Positions 28,404-37,318 of a DNA stretch of 64,000 nucleotides are shown here, in pieces. Each line of letters starts with the position of its first letter. Position 1 is the first letter of the stretch. Under the pieces are notes generated by a model that ran no database searches, was not told the DNA's origin, and saw nothing but the letters and a program-made list of their open reading frames with translations. The translations under genes were made by a program, and so were the position numbers. Source of the stretch: Alteromonas lipotrueiana (GTDB taxonomy: Bacteria > Pseudomonadota > Gammaproteobacteria > Enterobacterales > Alteromonadaceae); the NCBI RefSeq assembly GCF_019249245.1, contig NZ_JAESDK010000013.1:54954-118953 (forward strand), given 5' to 3'.

Positions 28404-28828
28404 ATATAGCTCTCCTTTCTTAGATATAAAACGGCCCGTGCAAATGCTGAACCATTGTCCCGCTTTATCGTCGGTAATAATATAGAAATTCTGATATTAA
28501 TTAAGTAATAGCCCACCAGATACGTGAGTTTCGGCATATTGGCGATACCGTGTAAAAATGTGGCAAACCATGAAAACATGTAGAAAAACACCGACAGTTT
28601 TACACACTCTTTGGCTTCCAACCTGTGCTTATCAGGCCCTTGATTTCAGCGTACAAGTGAATACGGTGAATAACGAAATAACGATGAATTTCATGCAGTT
28701 GATTTATTCACTGTAAAAACAGGGGTCACATTCAAATAGGCTGGCAGAACACTTGCAATCCTAATTTTGCTAGAATTATCAACACACTCACTCGTGTTAC
28801 TCACACGATTTTTTTTCCAGGAGTAGCT
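28404..28828. other. 425-bp divergent intergenic region
   Basis: Non-coding gap between opgG (minus) and the outer-membrane barrel gene (plus). It must hold both promoters. An open frame on the minus strand at 28382-28621 has atypical composition, no ribosome-binding site and no recognisable similarity, and is not treated as a gene. GTGAATAACG near 28664 and TTATTCACTG near 28703 are partly complementary. No terminator or RNA gene was seen. Confidence 0.6.
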
Positions 28829-29371
28829 ATGCGCAAATCTATTATTCTTTCTTCGGCACTTATCGCAGGTTCATTTTCTTTCACTGCGTTAGCCGAATCC
28901 CCAAACTGGCGCTATGTTGAAGGTGGTTATGCTTTGCTTGATACTGATGCCGCTGAATATGACGGTGTCGGTGTTAACGCAAAATACTTGCTACAAAATA
29001 ATATTTATTTAAATGGTGATTACACCAACGTGACCGACAATGGTTTTGACATAAACACAATAACCGCAGGTGCAGGTTATCGAATACCTTTAAACGGCAT
29101 GACTGATGCCTATGTCGGTGTGAATTTTGAACGTGTAGATACTGACGCTGTTGAAGAAAATGGTTACAGTATCAACACAGGTGTACGTTCTATGGTCACT
29201 CCGGAGCTTGAGCTATTGGGCGAAGTTGGCTATTACGATGTTGACGATGGCGATATGTCGGTAAAAGTAGGAGCTAACTTTTACTTTACCCAAAACTGGG
29301 CAGCCGGTGTAAGCTACAAAAAGATTGATAATGTGGATATGACCCTGGTTTCAGCGCGCTACGCCTTTTAA
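28829..29371 (+). CDS. Small outer-membrane beta-barrel protein
   Basis: A 180-residue OmpA/OmpX-like barrel protein. Residues 1-22 are a signal peptide ending ALA/E. Alternating strands (RYVEGGYALLD, VNAKYLLQNNIYLNGDYT, AGAGYRIPLN, DAYVGVNFERV, LLGEVGYYDV) suggest eight beta strands. The C terminus SARYAF ends in Phe, the signal recognised by the BAM complex. It is acidic and rich in Asp. Its GAGTA ribosome-binding site lies eight bases before the ATG. No catalytic residues are visible; the role is probably structural. A terminator follows. The exact family is not identified. Confidence 0.85.
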   Translation: MRKSIILSSALIAGSFSFTALAESPNWRYVEGGYALLDTDAAEYDGVGVNAKYLLQNNIYLNGDYTNVTDNGFDINTITAGAGYRIPLNGMTDAYVGVNFERVDTDAVEENGYSINTGVRSMVTPELELLGEVGYYDVDDGDMSVKVGANFYFTQNWAAGVSYKKIDNVDMTLVSARYAF

Positions 29372-29397
29372 TTGTAGCGCTATTAACACCTAAAAAA

Positions 29398-29418
29398 GGG
29401 CCACTTCTGTGGCCTTTT
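29398..29418 (+). terminator. Terminator after the outer-membrane barrel gene
   Basis: GGCCAC (29399-29404) pairs with GTGGCC (29409-29414) around TTCT, with six A before and TTTT after, 27 bases past the stop codon. Confidence 0.85.
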
Positions 29419-29598
29419 CAGGTATGTTCTACCGCTCAAATCGCCATAAGCCAAACCTAACAAAGGTTATTGGAAAATCGGTGTTTAGAACGCCCTCTCC
29501 CTTCATCACTGATAAAAGCCGGATTATATCCAGCCATTTATATCCAGCTATTTAATCATCACTTAGCCTCACTTACCCTAAGCAGGCAAAAAGCATAT

Positions 29599-29835
29599 TT
29601 ACTCTTGCTCATCCTCGGGTAGCTGAAGCGCATCTTTAGAACGGATATCTACGGTTTCGTGTAGCTCAGAATAAACCAGAACCACTTCACCAGCTTTTAA
29701 TTGAACAAGAACCTGCGCAACCTTTTCGTCAAAGCTGGCTTCAATCTCTCCGTAATCAGTGCCTTCGCGTAATACAAAAGATTCGGCAATGCCGTGAAGG
29801 GTCTGGGTTGAAAGCTCGTCGATAGGGATCAGCAT
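29599..29835 (-). CDS. yheU: YheU-family small protein
   Basis: A 78-residue acidic protein matching E. coli YheU (72 residues): [13 protein letters not shown], then [13 protein letters not shown] and [13 protein letters not shown]. The biochemical function is unknown. It sits directly after yheT on the same strand (24 bases apart), the same order as in E. coli, which supports the assignment. Confidence 0.92.
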   Translation of the reverse strand: MLIPIDELSTQTLHGIAESFVLREGTDYGEIEASFDEKVAQVLVQLKAGEVVLVYSELHETVDIRSKDALQLPEDEQE

Positions 29836-29859
29836 AAAGCTCCTGATAGGTTGTGCATA

Positions 29860-30867
29860 TTAAGAAGGTAAAAATTGTTCAAAAAATTGTTTTACCCGTT
29901 GTTGCAGCCATACTTGAGGGCGGATAATACTCCCTTGCATAAATCCTACATGACCACCCCGGTCACTCAGCTCTACCGTGACTGCGCTGGCAAGCTCTTC
30001 TTCGCGCGGCACAATCAAATGATTCATAAACGGATCATCAATACTATGTAACACCAGAGTGGGGCAATGAATGGCGCTTAAGTAATGAAACGCACTGCAC
30101 TTTTCGTAATAATCCTGGGCATCGGCAAAACCGTGCAGGGGGGCGGTTACCTTGTCATCAAAACGGGAAAAACTGTCAATGGCGTCTACCTGTTCGGGGC
30201 CCAGCTGAATAAGATTACGATAATCAATGAACGCCATTTTTTGTTTAAGCGTATGCTTCATGCTATTAAGCAGATACCTCTGATACACCCGCGAAAAGCC
30301 CGTATTGATGCTACGGGCGCATTCATCCAGCTTTAATGGCGCAGAAATAGCAACCGCCCCACTTAGCCACTTTTGCGCCGGATTTTCACCCAATAATTTA
30401 AGCAGCATATTTGCACCCAGCGAAAACCCTACTGCCACCTTAGGTATATCGGGAAATCGTTGTTGTAACAGTTCAAGAAAAAACGAAGGATCTTCGGTCT
30501 CACCAGAATGATACGCCTGAGGCAATCGATTCGGCTCGCCACTGCACGAGCGAAAATGCATCATCACTACCTGCCAACCTGAACCGCTCAGGGCTGCCAT
30601 CATGTCGTTGGCATAATGAGACTTAATACTGCCTTCGAGCCCGTGGAACATCGCTACTACACCGGTAGTTTTTGCTGGCTTTGGGCCCCAGGCTAAATCG
30701 ATAAAGTCGGTATCGGGTAAGGTTACTCGTTCCATGCGGTATTCAAGGGGCAGACGCTTTTGAATAAACCGGGGCCAGATTGTTTGCAGGTGGCGGTTGT
30801 GGGCCCACCAGGGTGCCTGAAAGCTGCTTTTTTGGATATGTCCGTGACGTTGGTTTTTGCGCTGCAT
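29860..30867 (-). CDS. yheT: YheT-family alpha/beta hydrolase
   Basis: A 335-residue hydrolase of the YheT/EMB8 family. The oxyanion region is FHGLEGS, the nucleophile elbow is GFSLGANM, the acid is in SIDDPFM, and the catalytic His is in GGHVGFM. N-terminal WWAHNRHLQTIWPRF is characteristic. Relatives are carboxylesterases with unknown natural substrates. It follows the TIGR02444 gene after five bases. Confidence 0.92.
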   Translation of the reverse strand: MQRKNQRHGHIQKSSFQAPWWAHNRHLQTIWPRFIQKRLPLEYRMERVTLPDTDFIDLAWGPKPAKTTGVVAMFHGLEGSIKSHYANDMMAALSGSGWQVVMMHFRSCSGEPNRLPQAYHSGETEDPSFFLELLQQRFPDIPKVAVGFSLGANMLLKLLGENPAQKWLSGAVAISAPLKLDECARSINTGFSRVYQRYLLNSMKHTLKQKMAFIDYRNLIQLGPEQVDAIDSFSRFDDKVTAPLHGFADAQDYYEKCSAFHYLSAIHCPTLVLHSIDDPFMNHLIVPREEELASAVTVELSDRGGHVGFMQGSIIRPQVWLQQRVKQFFEQFLPS

Positions 30868-30872
30868 AACAC

Positions 30873-31367
30873 CTAGTCTGATAAAGAAAGCTTCAGCAAA
30901 GCGCGAATATCGTCAATGGCGGCTTCATTATTACGTAGCTGATACGCATGGATAAAAGCCACAATACTGGCATTGATACCGGTCAAATCCGACTCTTCAA
31001 TTTTCATATTGTTATACGCACCAACCAACTCGCTTTGTTGCCCGGCTTCCAGCGCCAGCTCCTGTTCTTTTAAACGCGCATAACTGGAATGATCCGGGTG
31101 TGAGGGGGCTTTAGCTGCTTTACGGTGTAAACGGTGTTTTAGTAAAGCTTCATCACTATGCGCAATGGCCGCTTTCAAAATTTGCCACTGACGCAATACC
31201 ACAATTTTTTGGTGGTCAAGACACCAGCACAGCATGAGTAGCATATTGACGTTCACGCCCGCAGAGTCTTGCAAACGCAGACACAATGCTTCGGCCTGGG
31301 GCTGCTGATACACGCTTGTAGAGTAACGCCAAAATTCAGTCGCGGTCAGATTATTGCTCTGTGTCAT
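30873..31367 (-). CDS. TIGR02444 family protein
   Basis: A 164-residue, largely helical cytoplasmic protein from the ATG at 31367. FWRYSTSVYQQP near the N terminus and VNVNMLLMLCWCLDH are the recognisable family motifs (TIGR02444). The upstream 18 codons to 31421 lie inside yheS and are not needed: GCAGGAC provides a ribosome-binding site for the chosen ATG. It overlaps yheS by 17 bases and lies between yheS and yheT. In enterics the two are adjacent; here and in related marine bacteria this gene sits between them. Function unknown. Confidence 0.85.
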   Translation of the reverse strand: MTQSNNLTATEFWRYSTSVYQQPQAEALCLRLQDSAGVNVNMLLMLCWCLDHQKIVVLRQWQILKAAIAHSDEALLKHRLHRKAAKAPSHPDHSSYARLKEQELALEAGQQSELVGAYNNMKIEESDLTGINASIVAFIHAYQLRNNEAAIDDIRALLKLSLSD

Positions 31368-33249
31368 AGTCCTGCCTTGCGGTTTCGATAGCTTCCTGGG
31401 CTTCCAACCAGGCCATTTCATGTTCTTCCAAAGATTGCTTTAATTGGGTTTGTTTGTCGAGCAGTTGCATTAGCCTTTTTTTGTTTTCCTCGTCATAGAG
31501 TGTCGTATCAGACAACGAGTCTTCGACCTCTAAAAGTTCGGCCGAACACGCCTCCATCTTTTTTTCGTGCATTGTTAATGCTTTTTTATACGGTGCAACA
31601 GTGTGTCTGAACTCTGCTTCTTTTCGTTTGGTGGCTTTACGATCTTCTTTTGGTTTATCACTCACCGGTTCATCGCGGGTTTGCTGAGTTAAAATCCAGT
31701 CGCGATAATCGTCTAAATCGCCATTAAACGTGGCTACCTGGCCACTATCTACCAGATAAAAGTCTTCGCATACCGACGATAACAAATACCGATCGTGCGA
31801 CACCAGCACCATGGCCCCTTCAAACCCTTGCAAAGCGATGTTCAGCGCGTGGCGCATTTCTAAATCAAGATGGTTGGTGGGCTCATCCAGCAGCAACAGA
31901 TTAGGTTTTTGATAAACAATCAGCGCCAATACCAGCCGTGCCTTTTCGCCACCTGACATTGGCGCCACGGCGCTTAGTGCTTCATCGCCGTTAAAGCCAA
32001 ACCCACCTAAGAAATTGCGCAATTGTTGCTCGGTCGCCTTCGGGTCAAGCCGCTGCAGGTGCAATATGGGGGAAGCCTGAGGATCAAGATACTCAAGCTG
32101 ATGCTGGGCGAAGTACCCCACATTCAGGCCCTGAGCTATCGAAAAATCGCCTTGCATAGGCTCAAGCACACCCGCCAGCAGCTTTATCAGGGTTGATTTG
32201 CCCTGCCCGTTTCGGCCAAGTAGTCCAATACGGCTACCAGGCACCAGGTTCAGCTTGACCTGTTGCAAAATCACCGTCTCGTCGTACCCCAGTTGCACAT
32301 GCTCCATAGCGATAAGCGGATTAGGCAAGTCATTGGGCGCTGCGAATGAAAAACTAAACTGACTGGCAGCATGCGCCGGTAACAGGTTTTCCATCTTCTC
32401 GAGCTGTTTGATACGGCTTTGTGCCTGTTTTGCTTTGCTGGCCTTTGCTTTAAAACGATTAATAAAAGACTCAAGATGAGCAATTTTATCTTGCTGCTTG
32501 CTGTACTCAATGTTTTGTAAACGAGCTCGTTCGGCTCTTTGTACTTCAAATGCGGAATAGTTACCCGTGTAGGTAACCAGTTGCTGGTGCTCTACACTGA
32601 TAATTTGGTTTACCGTAGTATCGATAAAGGCTTTGTCGTGCGAAATAAGCAGCAATGTACCAGCGTAACGCTGTAACCATTTTTCAAGCCAGATTACCGC
32701 GTCTAAATCAAGGTGGTTGGTGGGCTCGTCTAACAACAACAGGTCTGAGGGGCAAAGCAGCGCCTGCGCCAGGTTTAAGCGCATTCTCCAGCCACCAGAA
32801 AAAGCCGTTACCGGCGCTTGCAGCTGTTCAGATGAAAACCCCAGACCGGCCAGTATTGTGGCAGCCCGGGCTTGTACGTCGTAAGCGCCCGCTTGTTCTA
32901 ACTGACCGTGAATTGCAGCAATAGCTACCCCATCGTGGTCAGTTTCAGCCTGAGTTAATTGTGCCTGTAAGTCTCGTAAATGCTTGTCTCCGTCAATCAC
33001 ATAATCGATAGCGGCACGCTCAGTGGCGGGGGTTTCTTGCGCTACGCTGACAACCCGCCAGTGTACTGGCAGCTCGCAATTGCCCGCATCAAGACTTAAT
33101 TCCTGACGCAATAAAGCAAACAAACTCGACTTGCCACAGCCATTACTGCCAATAAGGGCGGCTTTGTGGCCGGGGAATATCTGGGCATTGGCTTGCTCAA
33201 GCAAAACCTTACTGCCTCGCATCAGTGTGATATCAGAAAGCTTTATCAT
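31351..33249 (-). CDS. yheS: ABC-F type ATPase YheS
   Basis: A 632-residue duplicated ABC ATPase without membrane domains (E. coli YheS 637). First cassette: GSNGCGKSS, FSGGWRMRL, LLLLDEPTNHLD. Second: GRNGQGKST, MSGGEKARL, LLLLDEPTNHLD. An interdomain linker and a charged coiled-coil C-terminal tail are present. ABC-F proteins act on the ribosome E site to relieve stalling. The ATG at 33249 gives the canonical MIKLSDITL start; the frame upstream to 33363 is not homologous. First gene of yheS-TIGR02444-yheT-yheU. Confidence 0.94.
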   Translation of the reverse strand: MIKLSDITLMRGSKVLLEQANAQIFPGHKAALIGSNGCGKSSLFALLRQELSLDAGNCELPVHWRVVSVAQETPATERAAIDYVIDGDKHLRDLQAQLTQAETDHDGVAIAAIHGQLEQAGAYDVQARAATILAGLGFSSEQLQAPVTAFSGGWRMRLNLAQALLCPSDLLLLDEPTNHLDLDAVIWLEKWLQRYAGTLLLISHDKAFIDTTVNQIISVEHQQLVTYTGNYSAFEVQRAERARLQNIEYSKQQDKIAHLESFINRFKAKASKAKQAQSRIKQLEKMENLLPAHAASQFSFSFAAPNDLPNPLIAMEHVQLGYDETVILQQVKLNLVPGSRIGLLGRNGQGKSTLIKLLAGVLEPMQGDFSIAQGLNVGYFAQHQLEYLDPQASPILHLQRLDPKATEQQLRNFLGGFGFNGDEALSAVAPMSGGEKARLVLALIVYQKPNLLLLDEPTNHLDLEMRHALNIALQGFEGAMVLVSHDRYLLSSVCEDFYLVDSGQVATFNGDLDDYRDWILTQQTRDEPVSDKPKEDRKATKRKEAEFRHTVAPYKKALTMHEKKMEACSAELLEVEDSLSDTTLYDEENKKRLMQLLDKQTQLKQSLEEHEMAWLEAQEAIETARQDYDTEQ

Positions 33250-33441
33250 AGACCATTCGGGTTGCGGGATTTTCGGCGCAACAGCGTAGCAAAAATCCGT
33301 TAATAACGCTTGTTTTATACACCTGTGAGCCAGATTGGATGTATTGATATCTCGTGTTAACAACGATTAATGGCATTGTCCCTGCACCTGTACGGTGTTT
33401 ACGGTATCATTACCGGGCAAAAAATTTATCTGAGAGGCTTT

Positions 33442-33648
33442 ATGACCAATAAAAATCGTCGTCGCTTTATTGCCGGGGCCACCTGCCCAAACTGTAAAGC
33501 AATGGACACCATTATGCTGTACTTTGAAAATAACATGGAAAAGCTGAAGTGTGTCGAGTGCGATTATCAGGAGACACAGGCTGATGAAAAAGTTCAGGCT
33601 TCATCACGTGAGAACGAAGATGTGATTGGTATTTTCAAGCCAGAATAA
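33442..33648 (+). CDS. yheV: YheV-family zinc-ribbon-like protein
   Basis: A 68-residue protein matching E. coli YheV. Four cysteines in two pairs (C15, C18, C37, C40) should bind zinc. RRRFIAGATCPNC opens the protein and VIGIFKPE closes it. GAGAGG lies five bases before the ATG at 33442; the open frame reaches further upstream but is not homologous. Divergent from yheS. Function unknown. Confidence 0.93.
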   Translation: MTNKNRRRFIAGATCPNCKAMDTIMLYFENNMEKLKCVECDYQETQADEKVQASSRENEDVIGIFKPE

Positions 33649-33697
33649 AGGGACCCAATTTTTGTAATATTTTCACCTGGTGGTGACAACCGACCTA

Positions 33698-33784
33698 TTA
33701 TCCCCCGATTAATTTTTCAAGCACTACGCCGGTGGCGAAGATACCGCCTTGCACGCCAGTGTTTTTGCTGTGGCTGATGTTCAC
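33698..33784 (-). pseudogene. Possible small ORF or gene remnant
   Basis: In the 194-bp gap between yheV and the DUF748 gene the minus strand reads, from a GTG at 33784, NISHSKNTGVQGGIFATGVV followed by LEKLIGG and a stop. The amphipathic, protein-like composition suggests the C terminus of a lost gene or a 28-residue peptide. There is no clear ribosome-binding site. It could be chance. Confidence 0.2.
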
Positions 33785-33842
33785 GCAAAGCTGGCATAAA
33801 TATTTCAGCGGTCTCTTATTACAGGTTTTTTAAGGGCAAGCT

Positions 33843-34967
33843 ATGGTGCGTCTATCGGGGTGGGTAAAAGGGCTTTTACTGTTTCTGGTGGTAATTTTAG
33901 CCATTCGTATGGCGCTGCCCTACGCGGCGCAGTGGTATATTAATCGGGTCTTAAGTCAGCCTGGTGGTTATCAGGGTCGCGTGGGTGATGTTGACCTTAT
34001 GCTATGGAAAGGCTCCTATAGCCTTGATGAAATTATTTTGATTCAGGAAGGTGGCTCGACCGAACGGCCTTTATTTAAAGCAGATAGTGTCAAATTTAGC
34101 TTGCTTTGGTCTGCTGTGATAAAGGGGGCGGTTGTAGGCAATGTTACTTTAGTTCGTCCAGAAATAAACTTTATCGACTCTCAAAACGATAGCAAAGACC
34201 AAACTGGCGAATCGGAAAACTGGCTGAATCTGGCCGATCAACTTTTTCCGCTACAAATCGATAAATTTGAGATTATTGACGGACAAATCAAATTTCATAA
34301 TCCCGATTCTACGCCGCCTATTGATGTTGCACTGCATGATATTAATGGTGCTGCATACAATTTGGTTAATAGCCGCGACTTATCAAAAGATTTAGTGGCC
34401 CGAGCCCAATTTGAGGCTCAAACAGCCGAACAAGGCACTCTCTCGTTTAAATCTCAGCTAAATCCCAGTACCAAAAAACCAACATTTGATGTTGATATTC
34501 AAGCAAAAAACATCGCGTTGGTTAACTTCAAAAATGTACTTGATACTTACGCGCCCTTTGATTTAGAAGCGGGAACTCTGGAGCTTGCCGCAGAACTGGC
34601 CAGTGATGACGGACACTTACAAGGCTATATTAAACCTATTTTGCATAATGTGACGGTATTCTCCTGGAAAGACGACATTGTAGAAGACGACGATGGTTTT
34701 TTTGAAGGTATCATTGAAGCCGGGTCGGCATTAATTCTTGAGATTTTTGAAAACCAGTCTGAAGACCAGATAGCCACGCGGGTATCGCTGGAAGGCGACC
34801 TTGATAGTCCCGACACCCCGATTTTGCCAGCGTTGGGGGCCATTATCGAAAATGCTTTTATTAATGCCATAAATGGTCAGGTAGAAGGCTCGGTTGACCT
34901 CCAGGACGCGACCGATGAAAAAGAACAGGCTGAAGCGCAAGAAGAAGCAGACAACAAACCTGAATAG
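33843..34967 (+). CDS. DUF748-domain (AsmA-like) inner-membrane-anchored protein
   Basis: A 374-residue protein with one N-terminal membrane anchor (about 7-26) and a periplasmic AsmA/DUF748-like domain. The recognisable features are YINRVLSQPGGYQGRVGDVD followed by LMLWKGSYSLDEI, then VRPEINFID and the IIDGQIKFHNPDS stretch. The C terminus (last 40 residues) is very acidic and Gln-rich. AsmA-like proteins are thought to help lipid transport between membranes; for this member that is inference. The gene is followed 25 bases later by a convergent RAYT-like gene. Confidence 0.82.
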   Translation: MVRLSGWVKGLLLFLVVILAIRMALPYAAQWYINRVLSQPGGYQGRVGDVDLMLWKGSYSLDEIILIQEGGSTERPLFKADSVKFSLLWSAVIKGAVVGNVTLVRPEINFIDSQNDSKDQTGESENWLNLADQLFPLQIDKFEIIDGQIKFHNPDSTPPIDVALHDINGAAYNLVNSRDLSKDLVARAQFEAQTAEQGTLSFKSQLNPSTKKPTFDVDIQAKNIALVNFKNVLDTYAPFDLEAGTLELAAELASDDGHLQGYIKPILHNVTVFSWKDDIVEDDDGFFEGIIEAGSALILEIFENQSEDQIATRVSLEGDLDSPDTPILPALGAIIENAFINAINGQVEGSVDLQDATDEKEQAEAQEEADNKPE

Positions 34968-34992
34968 CAAAAGCGTTTATTGTCAGTTGTGG

Positions 34993-35706
34993 TTACGCCC
35001 TACGTTTAACCTGTTCCGGGGCCGTCCTGGATCGGGGGCGCCCGGGTTTGCCTTCAAGCAGTCGCCGGCCTGTGACATTTTCAAGCCGTTTAATAAAATG
35101 CTCATCGCCCAACGCTAAGCTCATGCGTAATGCTTTTTCAATTTGTTCTACCTGTTCTGATTCCAACGGCGTGGCACACAAGCTGTGGTAAGCCTGCTGA
35201 CACTGTTGTGAGCTTTCACCTAATGCTAAATAGCTGCTATGTGGGGTTAAATCATTTGTACCAATGCCATACATGTTGTATTGCGCGCTACTGTGCGTAA
35301 GGGTTTGTTCTGTCGATTCATCCTGCCTGAACAGCAATCGGTCAATATATTGATACACCCCTAGCAAATAATCATCCGACAGGATTAGTGATGCTTTGTA
35401 ACGGTCTTGCCAGATACCGCCTTTATGACTGTATTTTTGGTTGAAATGTTGCGCATAGATACGGCCCGTAGCCTGGAGCATGCTTGCAATACCATTATCC
35501 GTGTGGGGAGTGACCAGAATCTGTAGCTGCGTGGCCGTCATCCCCCACGCGTGAATCGCGACATCGTAACGATTAGCATAAAGCATGAGTGCTTCAAGGT
35601 ATGTGGCTTTGTCTTCGTTATCCGCCAGGGTGGTCAGACCCGCACGCGCCACCCGGTAAATATGCTGCGGGATGCCTGCAGGGGCGGTGCGAAGCTTTCT
35701 TGCCAT
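34993..35706 (-). CDS. RAYT/IS200-like transposase homologue with degenerate HUH motif
   Basis: A 237-residue protein of the Y1_Tnp (REP-associated tyrosine transposase) superfamily. The framework is intact: MARKLRTAPAGIPQHIYRVA at the start, a central FNQKYSHKGGIWQDRYKASL, and the helix with the presumed catalytic Tyr (LLGVYQYIDRLLF). However, the metal-binding HUH motif that normally reads NHVHLLV is TQLQILV here (QLQ), so both histidines are glutamine, and the usual RGN of the N terminus is RAG. The frame is open and full length. It therefore looks like a former transposase kept for something other than DNA cleavage, perhaps DNA binding. No REP-like array flanks it. A C-terminal Arg/Pro-rich tail is present. 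Confidence 0.75.
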   Translation of the reverse strand: MARKLRTAPAGIPQHIYRVARAGLTTLADNEDKATYLEALMLYANRYDVAIHAWGMTATQLQILVTPHTDNGIASMLQATGRIYAQHFNQKYSHKGGIWQDRYKASLILSDDYLLGVYQYIDRLLFRQDESTEQTLTHSSAQYNMYGIGTNDLTPHSSYLALGESSQQCQQAYHSLCATPLESEQVEQIEKALRMSLALGDEHFIKRLENVTGRRLLEGKPGRPRSRTAPEQVKRRA

Positions 35707-35726
35707 ATTGATATATGCTCTTTATG

Positions 35727-35763
35727 AAGCGATGACAAAAAATATAGTGTACGTTCATCGCTT
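35727..35763. promoter_or_regulatory. Inverted repeat upstream of the RAYT-like gene
   Basis: AAGCGATGA (35727-35735) and TCATCGCTT (35755-35763) are exact reverse complements separated by 19 bases. The dyad begins 21 bases upstream of the RAYT-like start codon. It may be a binding site for that protein or for a repressor, or the remnant of a palindrome once recognised by the transposase. Confidence 0.4.
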
Positions 35764-35847
35764 GCGCCAATCATAATGACATTGTTACCTTAGAGAAAAT
35801 AAAAACAAACCTTAATTACTAGACATTTTGGGTCAATTATTAACACA

Positions 35848-36087
35848 TCAGTAGTGTGGAGGGGGTGTTTCTTCTGATAACTTCGCAATGTTATCAGGCT
35901 CAAGCGTTTTTACTTTATTAAGTACATGTTTAAGCTGAACCTGCAGTTTTTCTATTTGATACTGCTGATGCGTTAACGCATCGTTGAGCTCATCTATGGT
36001 GTGCTCCTGAAACGCAACTTTTGTTTGTAAGTCTTCAATATCCTGAAGTACCTGATGTGACGTTTGTTGCTGGGGTTTATTATTCAT
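35848..36087 (-). CDS. slyX: SlyX family protein
   Basis: A 79-residue coiled-coil protein. The body is heptad-like ([20 protein letters not shown], then [15 protein letters not shown]) and the C terminus has the SlyX hallmark PPPHY. Function unknown. It overlaps the upstream WD40 gene by eight bases, implying coupled translation. In E. coli slyX is next to fkpA in divergent orientation; here the WD40 gene lies between them. Confidence 0.93.
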   Translation of the reverse strand: MNNKPQQQTSHQVLQDIEDLQTKVAFQEHTIDELNDALTHQQYQIEKLQVQLKHVLNKVKTLEPDNIAKLSEETPPPHY

Positions 36088-37075
36088 CGTTAATTTTCCA
36101 AAGCTCGGCTAAGCCGCTACTGCTTTCTGATAAGACCTTGTGTTTACCTACAAAGCCCACGGCATAAACAAGGGCACTAGGCGGCGATGCTTTATCTTTA
36201 GGCGCCACTGCCCACTCCCCGATTTGCTCACCCGTTTTCACGTCCCACAAATAAATACGTCGGGAGGGCGCTCCGGTTAAAAGATACTTACCATCCTCAG
36301 AAAACACCGCGTCGGTGAATATTTTCTGGCGCGCAATATACTGTAAGTTAGAGACAGGTGCACCTGTTTGTAGATCCCAAATTTGCGACTTTTGTTGGCT
36401 GTCTGCGGTAAATGCATAACGGCCTTTATCGTCTAAAGCCACCAGCGTAACCCGGCTAGGATGCGTGAATGTGTGAACAATCTGGCCGGTTTCTGTGCTC
36501 CATAAATAAGCAACATAATCGTTTGAGCCGCTTAATGCATATTTGCCATTGGGTGAAATATCGACGCTATTTACTTTTTCCTGATGCCCGAAGAATTCTA
36601 AGCGCCGCCCGGTTTGTGGCTCAAAATACATAACGTTACCATTGCCCCGACCCACCAACACGCCCTGGCCCTGATTAGCCACGGCTACCGCCCGGATGCT
36701 TGATTCGTCGATACGCCAGAAACCCACCGGCTCGCCCTTTTCAACGCTCCAAAGCGCAAAGGCATCCCGGTCAGCCGTTACCACGGCCGAATCGTCAGCA
36801 GCAATATGTACGGTTCCTACCAGCGAAGCTTCTTCGCCCTGATGCGACCAGTGATAAATTGGCTCAGACTCGCCGGGACGCCATACTTTTATGCTGTTGT
36901 TACCGCCTGCCACTACCGCAACTTTACCCGACGGCGAAATATCCGCGGCATAAGCGCCGTCTTCAGCATGTTCCCATCGCTGTAATGGCTCACTTTGAGG
37001 GACAGAGCACCCCGCAACTCCAAACAAAAGGGTGTTTATCAGTAGCACGCGTAGTAACAAACTAAAGCGCATCAT
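36080..37075 (-). CDS. WD40-repeat lipoprotein
   Basis: A 331-residue protein from the ATG at 37075. The signal peptide with lipobox LFGVAGC places a lipidated Cys at about residue 23, so it is probably an envelope lipoprotein. The rest forms about six to seven WD40 blades: recognisable units include [37 protein letters not shown], and [21 protein letters not shown] six codons upstream is an alternative start. WD40 propellers are protein-interaction platforms; the partner is unknown. It is the first gene of a unit with slyX and is divergent from fkpA. Confidence 0.85.
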   Translation of the reverse strand: MMRFSLLLRVLLINTLLFGVAGCSVPQSEPLQRWEHAEDGAYAADISPSGKVAVVAGGNNSIKVWRPGESEPIYHWSHQGEEASLVGTVHIAADDSAVVTADRDAFALWSVEKGEPVGFWRIDESSIRAVAVANQGQGVLVGRGNGNVMYFEPQTGRRLEFFGHQEKVNSVDISPNGKYALSGSNDYVAYLWSTETGQIVHTFTHPSRVTLVALDDKGRYAFTADSQQKSQIWDLQTGAPVSNLQYIARQKIFTDAVFSEDGKYLLTGAPSRRIYLWDVKTGEQIGEWAVAPKDKASPPSALVYAVGFVGKHKVLSESSSGLAELWKINDE

Positions 37076-37318
37076 AACGTTACCTGGTTTCAACGGTTTT
37101 TATGAACACCTTAGTTTAACAGGCTTTTGGGTTGAACCGTAAAGCCTGAGTGTAAAGCTTCAAGACGTTGCAAAATAAGATAAATTGCTTTGCCCCTTGT
37201 AATCCTGATCACACGCCTACACAGTATACAACAGAAAGATAAAGCGTTATCTGTTGGTGTGTTTCAAAAGGAAGCTGACAGATCCGCAGATAAAACTCAC
37301 GACAAATGGAGAAACGTT

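Noticed and set aside
28382..28621. A 79-codon minus-strand frame upstream of opgG.
   Set aside because: It overlaps the opgG start and has biased composition with no supporting site; it looks like chance in AT-rich DNA.
34993..35706. An active insertion sequence at the RAYT-like gene.
   Set aside because: There are no terminal repeats or target duplications and the HUH residues are absent, so it is treated as a single degenerate gene.
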